A stretch of 64,000 nt of DNA from Sarcocystis neurona (lineage: Eukaryota > Apicomplexa > Conoidasida > Eucoccidiorida > Sarcocystidae), in NCBI GenBank assembly GCA_000727475.1, contig KL647328.1, positions 124,001 to 188,000 of the forward strand, given 5' to 3'. Positions 36,619 to 49,513 of this stretch are shown one piece after another. Every line of letters starts with the position of its first letter. The first letter of the stretch is position 1. The position numbers and the translations under genes are program-made. The notes under the pieces were generated by a model. That model saw nothing but the letters and a program-made list of their open reading frames with translations, was not told where the DNA came from and made no database searches.

Positions 36619-39600
36619 CTCCAAATGTGCTCGCTCCCGCACTTGTCACGCCGAAAGCGCTCACGTTTCCGAACGTTCTCATTCCTGTCTCGCCTGTGCC
36701 AGACGCGCCCGAAGCAATGGACACGCCGCCAAATTCGGCCGGCAATAAGCCTCCACTCATCAGCGTCGGCTGTGTTACGCTGGCAGGCCCCTCTCCTTGA
36801 GACGACCTCACGCATGCAACCCCGCCCCCAAAAGCAACCGGCAACTCTACTTGTTGATGGGAACGTGCTGTTACGTCAGTTTTTTGCTCGTCTGAAGTTG
36901 AGAGCGTCGAAGTGCCTACTGCCATATCTGCACCGCACGGCCGTGAAGCGCTTCCGTGTGCATCTGTCGCAACAGAAGCCAGCGGAACAGCAGAGTCGCC
37001 GGCGGAAGGAGGAGAGCGAATGATGCGGAGTTTCGGGCGACCACTCAAAGAGGGGTCTTTCGCCTGCTGTTGTTGCTCTACGTTCTGACCGGTCGAATGC
37101 ATCTCACGAGTCACCGAAAATGGTATAGGCTGGCGCGCACTGGTAATGTCACCAGCAGTACCCGCGCGCAGGAACGCTGTTACGCCGTGAACGACCGCGT
37201 TCACCGCTGATGACCTGTCGACAGCCGTAGCTGTGTGACCTGACTCCTGCTCTGGTGATGCCGCAGATGTGCTTGTGTCACTGCCATTGCTTGGAGCCGC
37301 GAGGGTAGCTGATCCGAAGACAAAAGGACCTGACGAAAGAGCCGTGACACCCACTGAGGCAATAGCAGCCGCAGCAGCCTTCTGGTGTTCTTTGAGTCGT
37401 GCCGCAGCAGCTTCTTCTCTGCGGCGGGCTTCCTCCTGCTGCCGCAAAACTTCCTGCTGCCGCTGTTCCTGCTCGCGTCGCCGAAGTTGCTGCGTCTCCT
37501 CAAAGGTGAGTGCGCTGCCCAAGCTGTTGACTAGTGTAGCGTCTTCGCTCGAAATGCCGGCACCCGGGCGCTGCAGAAATAGCAGCCGGGTCGCGGACGC
37601 ACCAACGCCTCGCTTCCGTTTGCGTAGAAGTCGCGGTGGAAATGCAGCAGATGCGCCAGCAGGGCCCCCAGCAGCATCCGGAGTCACTGTGGGTGCCACA
37701 AAAAGTACGTTGGCGGATGGCTCTGTGAGAGTTCCCTCTTCCGCCGCGCTTCCCTCAGCCGCCTGTTCCTCGCTTGACGGCTGCTTGAGCCGCCTTTGAT
37801 CAAATAGCTTGTGAGGTGCAATCGTGGAAGGAATCCCAAGCGTCTGCTGACGCTGCTCAATTTGTCCCATTTGAAGGGTGTTAGTGGTGCTGACGCCGGA
37901 AAAATTCCTATCTTTCTCCTCGGCACCGCCTCTCCCATCTGTTACGGTGTGCGCACTATGGTCACATGCATCGAGTGATGCCTGCGGCATTGCTGTGTGT
38001 CCTCTGTCACCACGTATCCCCCCCCAAAGCAGCAGCGAACAGCGGCGACGTTTGAAGAATCGTGATGCTTCGTCTTCATCCACATCTTCACGCGAGCACT
38101 CAAACCGAAGAGGCCAGAGAGCTTGCACGCAAGCTGACAAGTTTGTGTGTGGTGGGCATTCCGCTGCAGCAGAAACTTCCCGCCGACTCTGCTGAGCGCG
38201 CAGATGTTGCTGAGATAGCAGTAAGAGCTGCTGCGACGGTCGACTCCTAGCCTCCCCTGCAGATACGTTGCTTTCGTCGCCGCTGGTGTCCTCGTCGAAT
38301 CTGTCGAATTCTCCTGGTCCTATTGATCGTCGTCTGCTATCCTCTTCTCTCGAGCCGTTCGACAGCTCACTTTCCCTCCGGGAATCGCTACCTGTCTCAG
38401 GTTTCCCACTCTCTGTACACGTACCAACCCCCTTTACTGATGTGTTGGTTCTCCCGGTTTGTTGTCGGGAAGCGGAGCTGTCGGGAGAAACGTCGCGAAG
38501 AACAGACCGTCCGGTGAACGACACGTCGGCATGCTCCTTTCCCTCGTCTGGAGGTAGCACACTCGGTCGGGGGCACGCTGTCGCTGCAGATCCATTTCCC
38601 TCCCTTTCACGATCGTAACTTCCGCACGTCCCTCTACAAGCAACACAAGGATCGACACAACGCACAGCGGAAAGTGGACGGGCTTTTGATGGCACTAAAG
38701 GCTCCGACGGATTGTTTTGCTGCTGCTCAGACCGCCCTGCATCCCCTGCGGAAGCTGAGCTCAGGCCGTGGCACTGACGCACGCCTCGTTCCTGCTGCCT
38801 CGCACCACAGAGCGGCCTCTGGGGACACCGTTGCCCAGCTCCTGTGCGCAGCGGCTGTTGAGCGGCGTATCCGTCTAATATATTCGGGTCGTTCTGATGA
38901 AAAACAACTGACTTCGGTTCAACACCTGAGTTCATAGATCGTGTACCACACGACGCATTGACGCGAGATGCAGCATCCGGTTGACCGTTGAGCTTTTTTT
39001 TAACCCTCGCGCTCGCCACCTCTTGCAGACGTGACTGCGGCAACAGCCGTGCCCGAGCTACAGTGCCGCTGCGACACAGTGTTTCTTCGCCGTCTGCTTC
39101 CTCGAATGTTCTCATGGCGCGCTTGCGTTCTTCCACGACGTCTGCTGCAGCCTTAGTGCTGCGTTCGTCTTTCTCTCCCTGTTGTGCGCTCCACTTATGA
39201 TGCGGTTCAAAGTGCTTCCGTTGCACGTGAGCACCCAGCCCGGTTGCATGAGCAGCTGACGGAAAAATAAGATCGCAGCCTCGGTAAGATAAGTATCCCT
39301 CTCCCACTGTCTGCCGAACCCGCTTCCAGCTCGCAGGTCGCTGGCATCGTCCTCGCCGTACCGTACACGTACGTTCTCCCGCAAATAAGCCGTCTCCCCA
39401 GTCGTCACCTTCCTCACCGCCTCCGTGAAAAGGCCGTTGTCGGAAGGTCTGCACCGCACTCCTCCCTTCGCCGAGAACAAGAGATCCCCCACTAAGGCTC
39501 GTGCGGCCCCTTCGGGCTGGCTCTAAAGCACCACCCGTTGAAGAAGAAACCACTGAGCTGGTGGGCAACGTTCTTTTCACCGTCGCCTCTGGTTCTGATA

Positions 39601-41677
39601 CACCAGCTCCCGGTAGGTCCTCACCGCCAAGTGGTGCGTGCGCATCCAGCACCGCATGCGCTGCACCTCCGGCCTGCATCGTTCCTCCCATTTCGGTCGC
39701 TGCCGCTGGTTCGGACGCCGGCAGGTAGGCGAGGTCTCCATCCAACACACGAGACTCTGATCGAGGGAGCAGCGATGCACCTGCACGTACGCTGACGTCC
39801 CCTGGAACTACCGGCAGTAGCCCCACGTCGTCTCCCACGCAGTCCTGAGCCGTTTGAGGGTCGCCTACCTCTTGACAAGAAGAAGCTGACCACACGGTGC
39901 TACTGTCCGGGACTGTTCCTGACAAGGAAACGCTGGCTGCCTGCCCAGATAATGACTTCCCCCGCGCTGCTACGCCGGTCCCACAGTCGGAGTGACGTGC
40001 TTCCCCTGCCGAAGCCACAGTGCAGAATATCGGTCCGAATGGCTCTTCTGCGGCACCTTCCTGCTCAGCGTGTCCCGGCGTCATAGCGAACCCCGCAGTA
40101 CGACTTCCAATCCCGTCGCGTTCGCGCTGCTGCAGCGCCGCCCGGGATTGCAGCGGCAGTGCGAATAGCACGTTGGGATCCTGCTGTTGAGTGAGAGACA
40201 TTTCGCGCTGCAGCGCTTCTGCTGGTAGCAACACCAATGTCGTACCTCGCTCTGTTCCCTTCATAGGAGACCGTCCGGGAGAGTAAAAAACGACCTGCTT
40301 TGCGTCCGTATGTCCCGTCTCTTCCTCTACATCTGCACGTGTCGGACCCGCTGCACTGTCACCGACTGCACCAGCAGCAGGGGCAGCTGCGGGAACAAAA
40401 GCGCCGCCGTCACCTGCAGCAGCTACAGCCCCATTACCTGCGCCCTCGGCAGGTCGCCCGTCAGCAGTAATTCTCCTGTTACCCGCGTTATTTGTAGCTG
40501 CCGTACCCACAGAAGTCCTCTCTTTCAGGGCAGAGCCCTCACCGGACGTGCCCGCTGAAAGCGCTGCAGCCGACTCCTGAATTCTCCGCTGGTCGCGCAG
40601 AGCGTCGACGTTGCCCGCCCCATCACAGAACACAGCGCCAGGCTCTGCCGCGGGTGCGGCGGCGAAGCTCTTCTCACAGGAATCGTTGTTTTCTGTCCTA
40701 TCTTGGAAAGAATGAATACGAACGAGTGCTGCAGTTGACGCGTGCCCTCTCCTCGGCTGTTGCAATGTGCGCTGCGCGACAAAACCGTTCTCTGTTTCTG
40801 CGCCACGGCGCAATGTCCTTCGCTCCCAACTGGTGTTTGTAGGTGGCGTATGCAGCACTGCAGTCGTTTCAGCTTCTCCAAGAGGACGCACAGTTCCATT
40901 CTGTGTGATCGCTGGCCTGCCCCTCCATGACGTGAAGCTCGTCCCTGCCTGCTCAGACCCACAGTTCCCATCAGCGTCAGCTACCAAAATTCCAGTAACA
41001 GCTGCGGGAGCGGCGACTGTAGAAGCACGCACGGCAGCAGCGGCCGCTGCGGAAACAGCAGCAGCAGCAGCGGGAGCGGCAGAGGAAACAACAGAGGCAG
41101 TACAGATGACGGGGCACGCCGCAGCACAGCTACCCGGGGGGCAGTAAGATGCAGCAGCACGAGCAGCAGTGGCCACAACGGCACCAGCGCAGGGATAGAC
41201 ACGCAGCTCCTGCTGCTCGGGACGCACCCCTAGCCCGCTTCCATCGCTATAATCCGTTGAACTCGGGTGGTGTACAGCTGCCGCATCCCCAAGAGCAAGA
41301 GTAGAAGAAAACGGCGCCCACTCATCTCTTCCCACGTCGTCGTAGGGAGTGCGAAGGACTTCCTCATGAGTGCTACCCCCCCCATTGTCGCGCAACGAGG
41401 GTGAACGGGCAGCAGTAGAAACAGCGGGGGCCGACGACAAGAGACCGTTGTCGAAAGCAGACAGGGGGGGAGCGAAAGTTGGCAACAATACACGACTGCC
41501 AATGCCGCTTCCACGACCGACCCCTCTTGAGCCTCTGGTGTGGCTCCTGCTACCACTGTTGAGCAGCACTTCGGTTCTGCTGCTGGTCGCTGGAGGCGCT
41601 GAGAGAAACGCAGTAAGGGCGCTACAGCAGCTCTCCCAGTTGCTGCCGGTGCCCGTCTCGCTGCTGCTGCATGGCAT
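36619..41677 (-). CDS. Low-complexity FG-dipeptide protein, nucleoporin-like (partial)
   Basis: An uninterrupted minus-strand frame encodes at least 1,686 residues from the ATG at 41677-41675. A second in-frame ATG lies upstream at 41734. It is rich in Ala, Ser, Gly, Glu and Gln throughout. Near the C-terminal end (+ coordinates 37500-37370) comes a Glu/Arg/Gln helix, QQLRRREQEQRQQEVLRQQE, that should form a coiled coil. After it come FG dipeptides: FVFGSAT, VAFGGG, AEFGG, MRTFGNVSAFG and ASTFGG. FG repeats plus a coiled coil are typical of nuclear pore proteins, so a role at the pore is a reasonable inference, but FG count is low and no defined Nup fold is seen. A strong donor (gtgagg) at 36618 splits the last FGG codon, so the gene continues in an unfound 3' exon. 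The frame running on to 36419 past that donor reads as intron. Confidence 0.65.
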
Positions 41678-41734
41678 CGAGTCCAACGAGAAATCACTAT
41701 ATACACAAACAACCGTACATACGCGTGTGTACAC

Positions 41735-44700
41735 ACACGTGTATAAGGCCGACAGAATGAAAGCAGAACCTCGTGGAAGCCTGTGACGCAGGGAAGCCGT
41801 GCACTCGGCGAAACTTCACAAGTGAATTTTATCTCTTAAGGTACTGTCTCGCGACGAGAGGAGACTTCAAGAGGCATTCACAGGCGTAGAACACTAGCAC
41901 CAGCTGAGAACACATTTGCAATCCAGTCGCACCAGTGGAAGAATGCTTCGCAGATGAGCTAGTAAAGGCCTCGTGATTACTTTTAAAGACTTGCGGCGGG
42001 CTGTATAGCAGCAAGAGTCGTCCAATGCACAGTCACTTCGACAAGAACTGCGTTCCAGGTAGCGAACAGGCTATGCAACGACCCATAAGGACTTTCGAAA
42101 CGTGCTTTGAGACAGCGCAGTTGATGTAATTCTCTACACCTAGCGTGCATACGGAAGAGCACGAATATGACACTACGCTTGAAGCAGTTGGTTGTTGTCC
42201 GCACTCTTCAGTGTGGCAGCACGGCAATGCACCGTCGGCCACTCAGGACTGTGCGTCATCCTCCGTCACCAGCCGCACGGTATGTCGCGCAGCAGCCGGG
42301 TTGTAGAGAAACAGCTCCACAATTCCACGGTCGCGGCTGCATGGACGGAGAAGCGACTGACGCTCACGCAACGAATACAAAAGTGACCTAGTTTTTCTAC
42401 GAAGGTGCAGCAACGAGGACAAAAACACAACTACAGACACTGCACAAGTGAACACGCGCTCTACTTCGACATTAGCAGGACTACTTCCGTGAGCTATACT
42501 ATGACGAGACACACTATCGACACAAAAGCATCAGTAAACCGCTGTATGCACATGTATAACCTAAGCAGAGCTAGATGAGTACAGAAGCACTGCTGCAGAA
42601 GAACAGGAGATGCGATACATTCACGACAGAATTTCTGTGAAAGAACGGACCGTATGTCTCGTGACAAGGCATCTAAACGCTTGAAATTGTCAACGGCAGG
42701 ACACCTGCTGTCAGCTCGACAATTCCGACAACGGATTTAGCACGCAGACACCAGGAAGTCACCAAAACTGCGGAAACAAACATAGAGTAAGGCGAAATAT
42801 TCGCCAGACGACGTAGTGGCGGTACCAGGAAACTCATCACACTAGCGTGAGGGAGAGAAAAACCACCGGATACACGGGAAATCATCCGCGGAGAGGTCGG
42901 AGGCGGCAACAAAGCAACCCGCAAAACCGAGAAGTGACAAAACAAGATAAAATTTTCATCGGCGCGTCAGTGCCGCGGCCACACTTGCAGGAGGAGCGGC
43001 CCAGTACGTCAGTGGCAACAGCGACGTAGACGCATCATTTACACGAGCGCTCAGAACAGTACATTTATATGCTCGTAGCACCGTAACCAAGTTGTAACAC
43101 CTGCACGCATACAGTCAGGTCAGCACAGCTCAATCGGTCCAGTGTACGCAAACACCTTGAAGAAATCAAGGCGCCGACACAGCGAAGAAAAAGAAAATCC
43201 GGTGGTATTGGCATTTTCATGCTGTTCACCTCAGGGTCCTTGTCCTCTTCCTTGTTTGCGCGCATGCAACGCTGCGCGCTACGGGGTACGCCGCAGCAGA
43301 ACGCGACGGGAGGTGTAACAAGTGGAGCTTCCGGAGCACGCACAACAGCGGCAGCCGCAACAGTGTGACGAGATTCGTGCAAAGCACGAACTGTACATGG
43401 AACAGCACTGATCGCTGGTGTAGGCCTCGCAGGGCCAGCAACAAGAGTAACGAGTGTCTCAAACGTGGCAGACCTTACCTTCGCCACTATGAAAAATATT
43501 GAAGGTGCTGCGACAATACTATATTATCAGGTATATACGACTTAACATAGTCCGCCACCATCTTGCTGCAGCTGTTTGTGTCGCACGCGGACCTTAAATG
43601 TTAGCGTGCACGTCGTCGCAACACATTCTAACTTGTGTCTGGTCTACCATCCGAGACACATGTTTGACATCGCAAGTATCATTTCTGCATGTAGCGGCAT
43701 TAGGGTCCGGGTCGCCAAAGGAGTTCCGCAGCAAACCCCAGTGACAACGACAACATTTACTGGTTACGCGCACTTAGTGTCTCTTTGTATTCACGGTTAC
43801 TTGCCTGCGCGCTCTTACAGACCTTACAGGCAAGCTCTGGTGGCTGGGAATTTTAGCTGCATGATCCATTCCGCAACACAGTTTGTACTACAGTGTGCGA
43901 AAAAGCATACCCGCATGTAAGCATATGTGCAGTTCGTGCGTGGGCCTTTCTACACATGTACCTGTGCTTTTGTGAACTGCCCCGGTGTACTTACAGGGTT
44001 TTTCTGTCCATGGGCAAAAACACACACGCACCCTCACGCGAGTGCGCGCACACGGAACAGGAAACACGTGCAAGCGTTTGCACGTACATGGCTGCGCAAA
44101 CACATCCAGATGACACACCCAGGTAAGCGTCGCGGAATACAACTGTAGGGATACAGGTTACTACCTTCGTTTCATATGTCCACAAAGGAAAACTGGCATG
44201 TACTGCTGCGAATTCAAAGCGCTCGGATCTGTATCTCTCCGTCGGTCGCCGGCTGTATGATGTCGCACCGCACTCCTACTAAGGCTCACACGAGGGGGTA
44301 TACAGAAACGCGAATTTGCTTCAGTTAGATTAGGGTGATACCTGGACGTGCAAGTAGGCGACTCTGCAAAGTGCCCTGTTGTGGACGACTACCGACTTCA
44401 CGCGAACCTACGCATTTACACATAGGGCGTATACGTATGTGTAAGTCGACACACGTGTGTGTCCGCTACGTATCACCGGGACGCAAACACATTTGCCGCA
44501 TGCATTTGCGTATTCATTCATATATACATATATATATATATATATAATTATTTGTTCATCCACATTTCCGTCTGTACTGGGTAGACGCTCTGAGGCACAT
44601 CCATCTTCATTTCTCTATATGGCACTAGCATTGAAGACGTATGCGTGCAAGTCTGTGGACCGTGACCACATACCTGCTCTGCGGCAGTACAGGGGTTTCC

Positions 44701-47700
44701 GCACGAAAACCGGGTGAACGGACGCATGCGGACAAAACTCTTCCCTCCCTTTCAGTTAGATGCTTTTACCAAGCCACAACAGTTCCACGGCTTTCGCTTA
44801 GAGCTAAACAAAAGTTGTCGTGCACTGGAACAGAGCCCTTCATGTCCAAATCGTGTAAGGGTCCCCCCATAATAAATCTCTCATTTTCAAGGAGCCTGCG
44901 CGGACGGACAGTCGCCAAAAATGCGTATGTACACCAGCATGTAGACGAACACTCAATCAAATCACTTCCCACTAGAAGGAATCGCCAAAAGGGGCGTCGA
45001 CACGTTCTTTGCGCAACAAAGAAGTGCTGTACTGCGAACCCAGGCATCAACAGACATACAAATATGTATATATCGGGTGATGCTGGTAGCACTGAAGCAC
45101 GATTAATGATGGAGACGCGCACACGCGCCTGCGTACCCACGCACGTGCGCATACCTCCTAGGCACTGTAAAATGCTGAAGCAGGACAAGCGTACACGCAT
45201 ACGCAACAATATCACTGCGTGTGGCTCTCTACATATATTTACGCCTGACGGCATGGTGTGTACGCGGGTTGCACACACGTGTATCGTCTTGGGACACCCG
45301 TTTATGCACACGTATACATGCGGCAAAAGTTGAGAGACAGAAACGAAGTCTGACTCTGCCGACTACAGAAGGCCAAGATCCGGCATATATGTGTTCATCA
45401 GCGCTATCTGGGCAAACGAGAACCGGACGTAGAGGTGTAGTTACTTTATGCTTGCAAGTGGCTGGAACAGGTATGTCTGTCACGTAGAAAAGAGTTTCGG
45501 AGGCGATCACTGTTCGAGTGACACGTCGCACGAAGTGCTTCTCGCAGAAAATCAGATATGGCTTACACCGAGATGCGTGTCCGTACGTGGGTTCGTGTGG
45601 AGATCGGATTCTGTGCTGTTTTTGCAGTTGGCTTAGCCCTTTCAAAGCTGCTTAACGTCTGCAGACTGTGTAGAGGAAAGACAGGTAGGAGTTTAGTGGA
45701 GTGTCAATTAGTACCACACGAACAATGTACACCTCTCCTACGTAAGGTACGAGGCACAGCCGTTGGAAGTTTAAGTGTATCTGCGCAGGAACCGCACGCC
45801 ACTTTTGGTGTAAGAGATTACGCTACGTACGAGTACTATGACACCACAATATTGCCAACGTTGAAAGGCAGGAAAAACTTGGGGGGCGTCGTCACAAAAC
45901 AGCAACTGTAGTTCTGAGACTGCGGAGCCACCGAGACGATTCTTCTCATCTCCAGAAAACATACCGGCGTACCTAGGTTGCTCAGGTCGGAAGTCACTAA
46001 ACGAGGAGGCGAAAAACCCACTCTGCCGGACAGACTTCGACGAATCGCGGAAGAATTCTAGGGGAACATCCCTGTGGATTGCTATTTCTAACCGGCATGG
46101 GTCTGCGCTCTATCCCCATTTATAGGTATTCCGCCGTCAATCTCGGATGGATGCATGCGTTTGAACTGTGCACGTGTAGCTCAAGTGCATGTTCGAATGC
46201 TTCAAGATACACGTGCTGTGTCACCTCAAATCGCAGGCACGTGCACTACGTCGTACTGATTCGTTTCTCTGAGAGACACAATGCTGGTTCACAAGCGTAA
46301 TACACACCTTAAGTCACCAGAACGCAAGGACTCCCTTGAGAAGCTATACCCAACAGACAACCTACCACCTTTGCTTGTGCTGACCTCGCAACAGAGCGAA
46401 GCAAAGACAATGATTCCCTTCAGGCTTCGCTTCTGAAAAGTGCTACACGCTCTCCACGTGGTGTTGGTGTCAGCCACGGGTACGGCGGACCCTGTGCGCC
46501 TACGATTTTGTAAACGCGTGCGGTCATCCTGGAAATTCGGATACAAGTTCTTCACGAAAGGTAGTTCCCCACTTGGTGAAGCCACTGGTCGTGGCGCGGG
46601 TTTCATGCGGTCGGTATGGGTGCCTCTAGTGTATGCTTTTCAAGACCGAAGGCAAAGAACTTTACACAAGGGCATTTGTCTGCATACCTCCCCGTGACGG
46701 AGCTGATAGTGTGCCGGCTGGTTTGTAGACCAAATGGACAAGCGTACGTATGATAAGCGGCTACACATAGTTCCCTGCCTACCGGAAGATATATAGAAAC
46801 CCTATATCTACAGTACACTACAACCTGCTGACAACAATTATATTTGGGGGTGCGTACGCACGCGCGTCAGCAGGGGTCACAAAAAAGAATTGGTCGACAT
46901 ACGCCACGAGTGACACCACATATTCGTAAATGCTTTGCTTCTGAAGAATCCACACATACTTTTCAATAATACTTGGCTGACCCTCTGTATTCTACTCTTG
47001 ATGAACACTGTGGAAGGGCAACCACAGTACACACATACAGCTGCCTGGACGAGCCAAACTGAGTGCGTGTTTTCATTTGTGTCATTCACAGAGGCCAACA
47101 CATGCATGATACGGACAAAATGTGCGCAAGCAGTAACCAAACCGTCGTGTAGCCGCATACGCCTACATGTCTGCGTGATGTCTGGCTTTTTCGATCCGTT
47201 CAGGCTTTCAAAATAAAGCCAGCCTAAAAGAGACATGTTGATACGATGCTGCCGGCAAGCATAGTCGAATTATTGTGATATCACTGCAAATTGTGGCAGC
47301 TCCGAGAAAGAGTCGTGCGTCAATTATTATTGTACCGCAGCTCCAGGTGAATAGAGGGACTACGCCTTCGTTTCGTCTACACCATTCCCTTGTGAAAGTC
47401 ATATACGCCTCAGCTGACACTTGTTTCAACGCAGGGTAAACAATTACCTGTATGGGTGTGTAAGGGAGGAGCTTTAAACGTAAAGGGTACCTGAGAGATA
47501 CCCTTTTATCAGAGGCCACCCGCAGGTGTTGAGCAACGCAGACACCGCACTTGAAAAGCAGAGTGAATTTCTCCGTTGCTTTTTCAGTCTCCGATGCTCA
47601 GTGGTCGCGGCTTTCTTTTCAGGCGTTTTCTTCCATCCCACGCACCCCTGTAGAACGCAACACAAGCAGCCACCGGAGGAGCGCGACGCAGCCCCAGGTT

Positions 47701-48358
47701 TCCCCCCTTCGTGCGCGGGTTGCTGCCTCTCCACGTCATGTCGCGCACACGATAGTTTTTTACCTTTCGGTGGTACTTCGTATGTGTGTGCTTAAAAGAT
47801 GTCCAGACATTTAGCCTCTAAGCTACCAGATCGACCAGTTTTGAGTTCCTTGTGGAAAGGTTACGGTTGAACAGTCCTGCCACCTTCTGCGTTCGAACAG
47901 GTGTGAATTTTTTTGTGCTACCAGTGCGCTGCCGCCCCGTCGCGTGCTCACTTGCACGGTGCACAGAACTTGTAACACATTTTGCGTATCCTCACTCGTA
48001 TCCACGCTTACAGTTTTTCACACTGATGCCAAAAACAATTACGGTGGTGCGTTGCGTGCGAAAAAAGGAACAAGGGTGGTCGAGGACCTCCTGTTTGCCG
48101 TGGTTGCGATTCACAGATAGTCCGAATAACGACACACGTGGCCACACTGCTTGTTGAGGCCCCATCTGGTTGTTGCTAATGAGGTGGGCTGCGTGAATTG
48201 CGCTTGGCTGCTGCAATCAGATACGGCATGTACTGCAAGACAATCTGACGCTTTTTACCTCCGTAATTATCGACCTACAAGAAGTCATAGTCGAGGAGAC
48301 GATGAGCGTCAGGGCGGCGAACAGCCACGAGATGCAGCCGACGTAGGCGCTGCCGACC
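41735..48358. other. 6.6-kb spacer between divergent genes
   Basis: It lies between the minus-strand FG-protein gene and the plus-strand gene that begins near 49.5 kb, so it should hold both promoters. Open frames are present on both strands (44641-45333 + and 44766-45326 - overlap one another). Several minus-strand frames between 41829 and 42945 are hydrophobic. None can be assembled into a supported gene. A TA microsatellite lies at about 44521. Confidence 0.35.
44519..44548. repeat. TA microsatellite
   Basis: A run of alternating T and A, slightly interrupted by a single C, occurs at the edge of a plus-strand open frame in the divergent spacer. Confidence 0.85.
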
Positions 48359-48649
48359 ATGGCCTTACCGACAGCAGAGCCACTTGATGCGACTAACATG
48401 AAAGTTTTGCGTGTGAAACCGTGTAAGACAGCCGGGCTGCTACCTGTGTCCACAGTGTTGCAGCGAATGTTCTGTGCATTCGAAATCCCGCATCGGGATG
48501 TTGCAGATGTGGTCGAGAAGGACGGTTCTGTGTACCACATTGATTTCGGTGAAGAAGCAGATAAAGGTGGCACGAAACAGGTGCATCTCCAGCAACAACC
48601 AAAGGTACAGCGGCCTCACGAGAGGACGCACAGTCAGGAATGCCAATAG
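48359..48649 (+). CDS. Weak candidate exon or small ORF upstream of 49.5 kb
   Basis: A frame of 96 codons begins with an ATG in the context gaccATGG. It contains MKVLRVKPCKTAGLLPVSTV and DVADVVEKDGSVYHIDFGEE, which reads like ordinary protein. The opposite strand is also open (48217-48573) and contains a membrane-like stretch, SAYVGCISWLFAALTLIVSS. Only one of the two can be real, and neither has a recognisable family or clear splice borders. Listed so that it is not overlooked. Confidence 0.15.
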   Translation: MALPTAEPLDATNMKVLRVKPCKTAGLLPVSTVLQRMFCAFEIPHRDVADVVEKDGSVYHIDFGEEADKGGTKQVHLQQQPKVQRPHERTHSQECQ

Positions 48650-49513
48650 CAACACCAGCCTTCGAGCTTGTCCACCTTCACGCCAAGGCGGAAACGCCCG
48701 GGACCCGTAGCATGTCATTTAATGGAAGCTTGTGACGGGCAGGATAGAGCAGAAACCCTTGATTTGTTCATACGCTGGAGACCCAGTCAAATTTCCTTGT
48801 CCAAACGTACCTCTCGGAGGCGTCAAGGCGGTGAAAACAAGCAAATACACAACTCACACGCGCATGAACAGCAAGCTGAGGTCTCCTGTATGCAGTCACG
48901 TCGGTCAAGGTGCACGGGAGAGTACTGCGTACCATACTCCAGTGTGGCGAGAGACCACACCACTCTTGCCCTTCCAGGAACTGCGCTTTTTTCGCGGAAC
49001 GTGCCCCCAGTGTCGCTTCGCTCGGCGGTAAACTCTCACGGAGACCTGCTGTCAGGCGTTTCCTCAAACACTCGTCTTTCCGATATTCCTGTGGAGAGGA
49101 CGTAGATCCTTGTAGCTTCGCTAAAGCCGACTTATCTGAAGGTGCTCAAACTCGGAAACAGAAAAGACACACTCTTTAGGAGTCAGCCGACCCCGCACCC
49201 ATCACGTGACATTACACAGAGAAATACGCGACGATTTCGCAGTGCCTCAGACGCCCCCGGTGTAGCTGCACATGCAGAAGAGAACAGTAGTCTACCAGTC
49301 TGCTGCTCTGGCAGAGGCGAGCAAGCTCTGTTGTTACAGAATACGGTTGAGAACTGTTCGACATTTCCGTTAGTGGCAGCAAGGGCAGCAACAGGACGTG
49401 TAGCAGCGTCCGCATCAATCAGCGTGACGCATAATGAACGCACAATTAAAAGTTAATTGGCACAACTTTCCAGGTGTCAGGCCAAAAACTCATCGTTGTG
49501 CTGCTCCGTGCAA

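Noticed and set aside
1100..46160. TGCATGC motifs (1101, 11371, 12680, 16064, 46152) as ApiAP2 promoter sites
   Set aside because: The number is about what chance predicts for 64 kb, and most lie in introns or spacers away from proposed starts.
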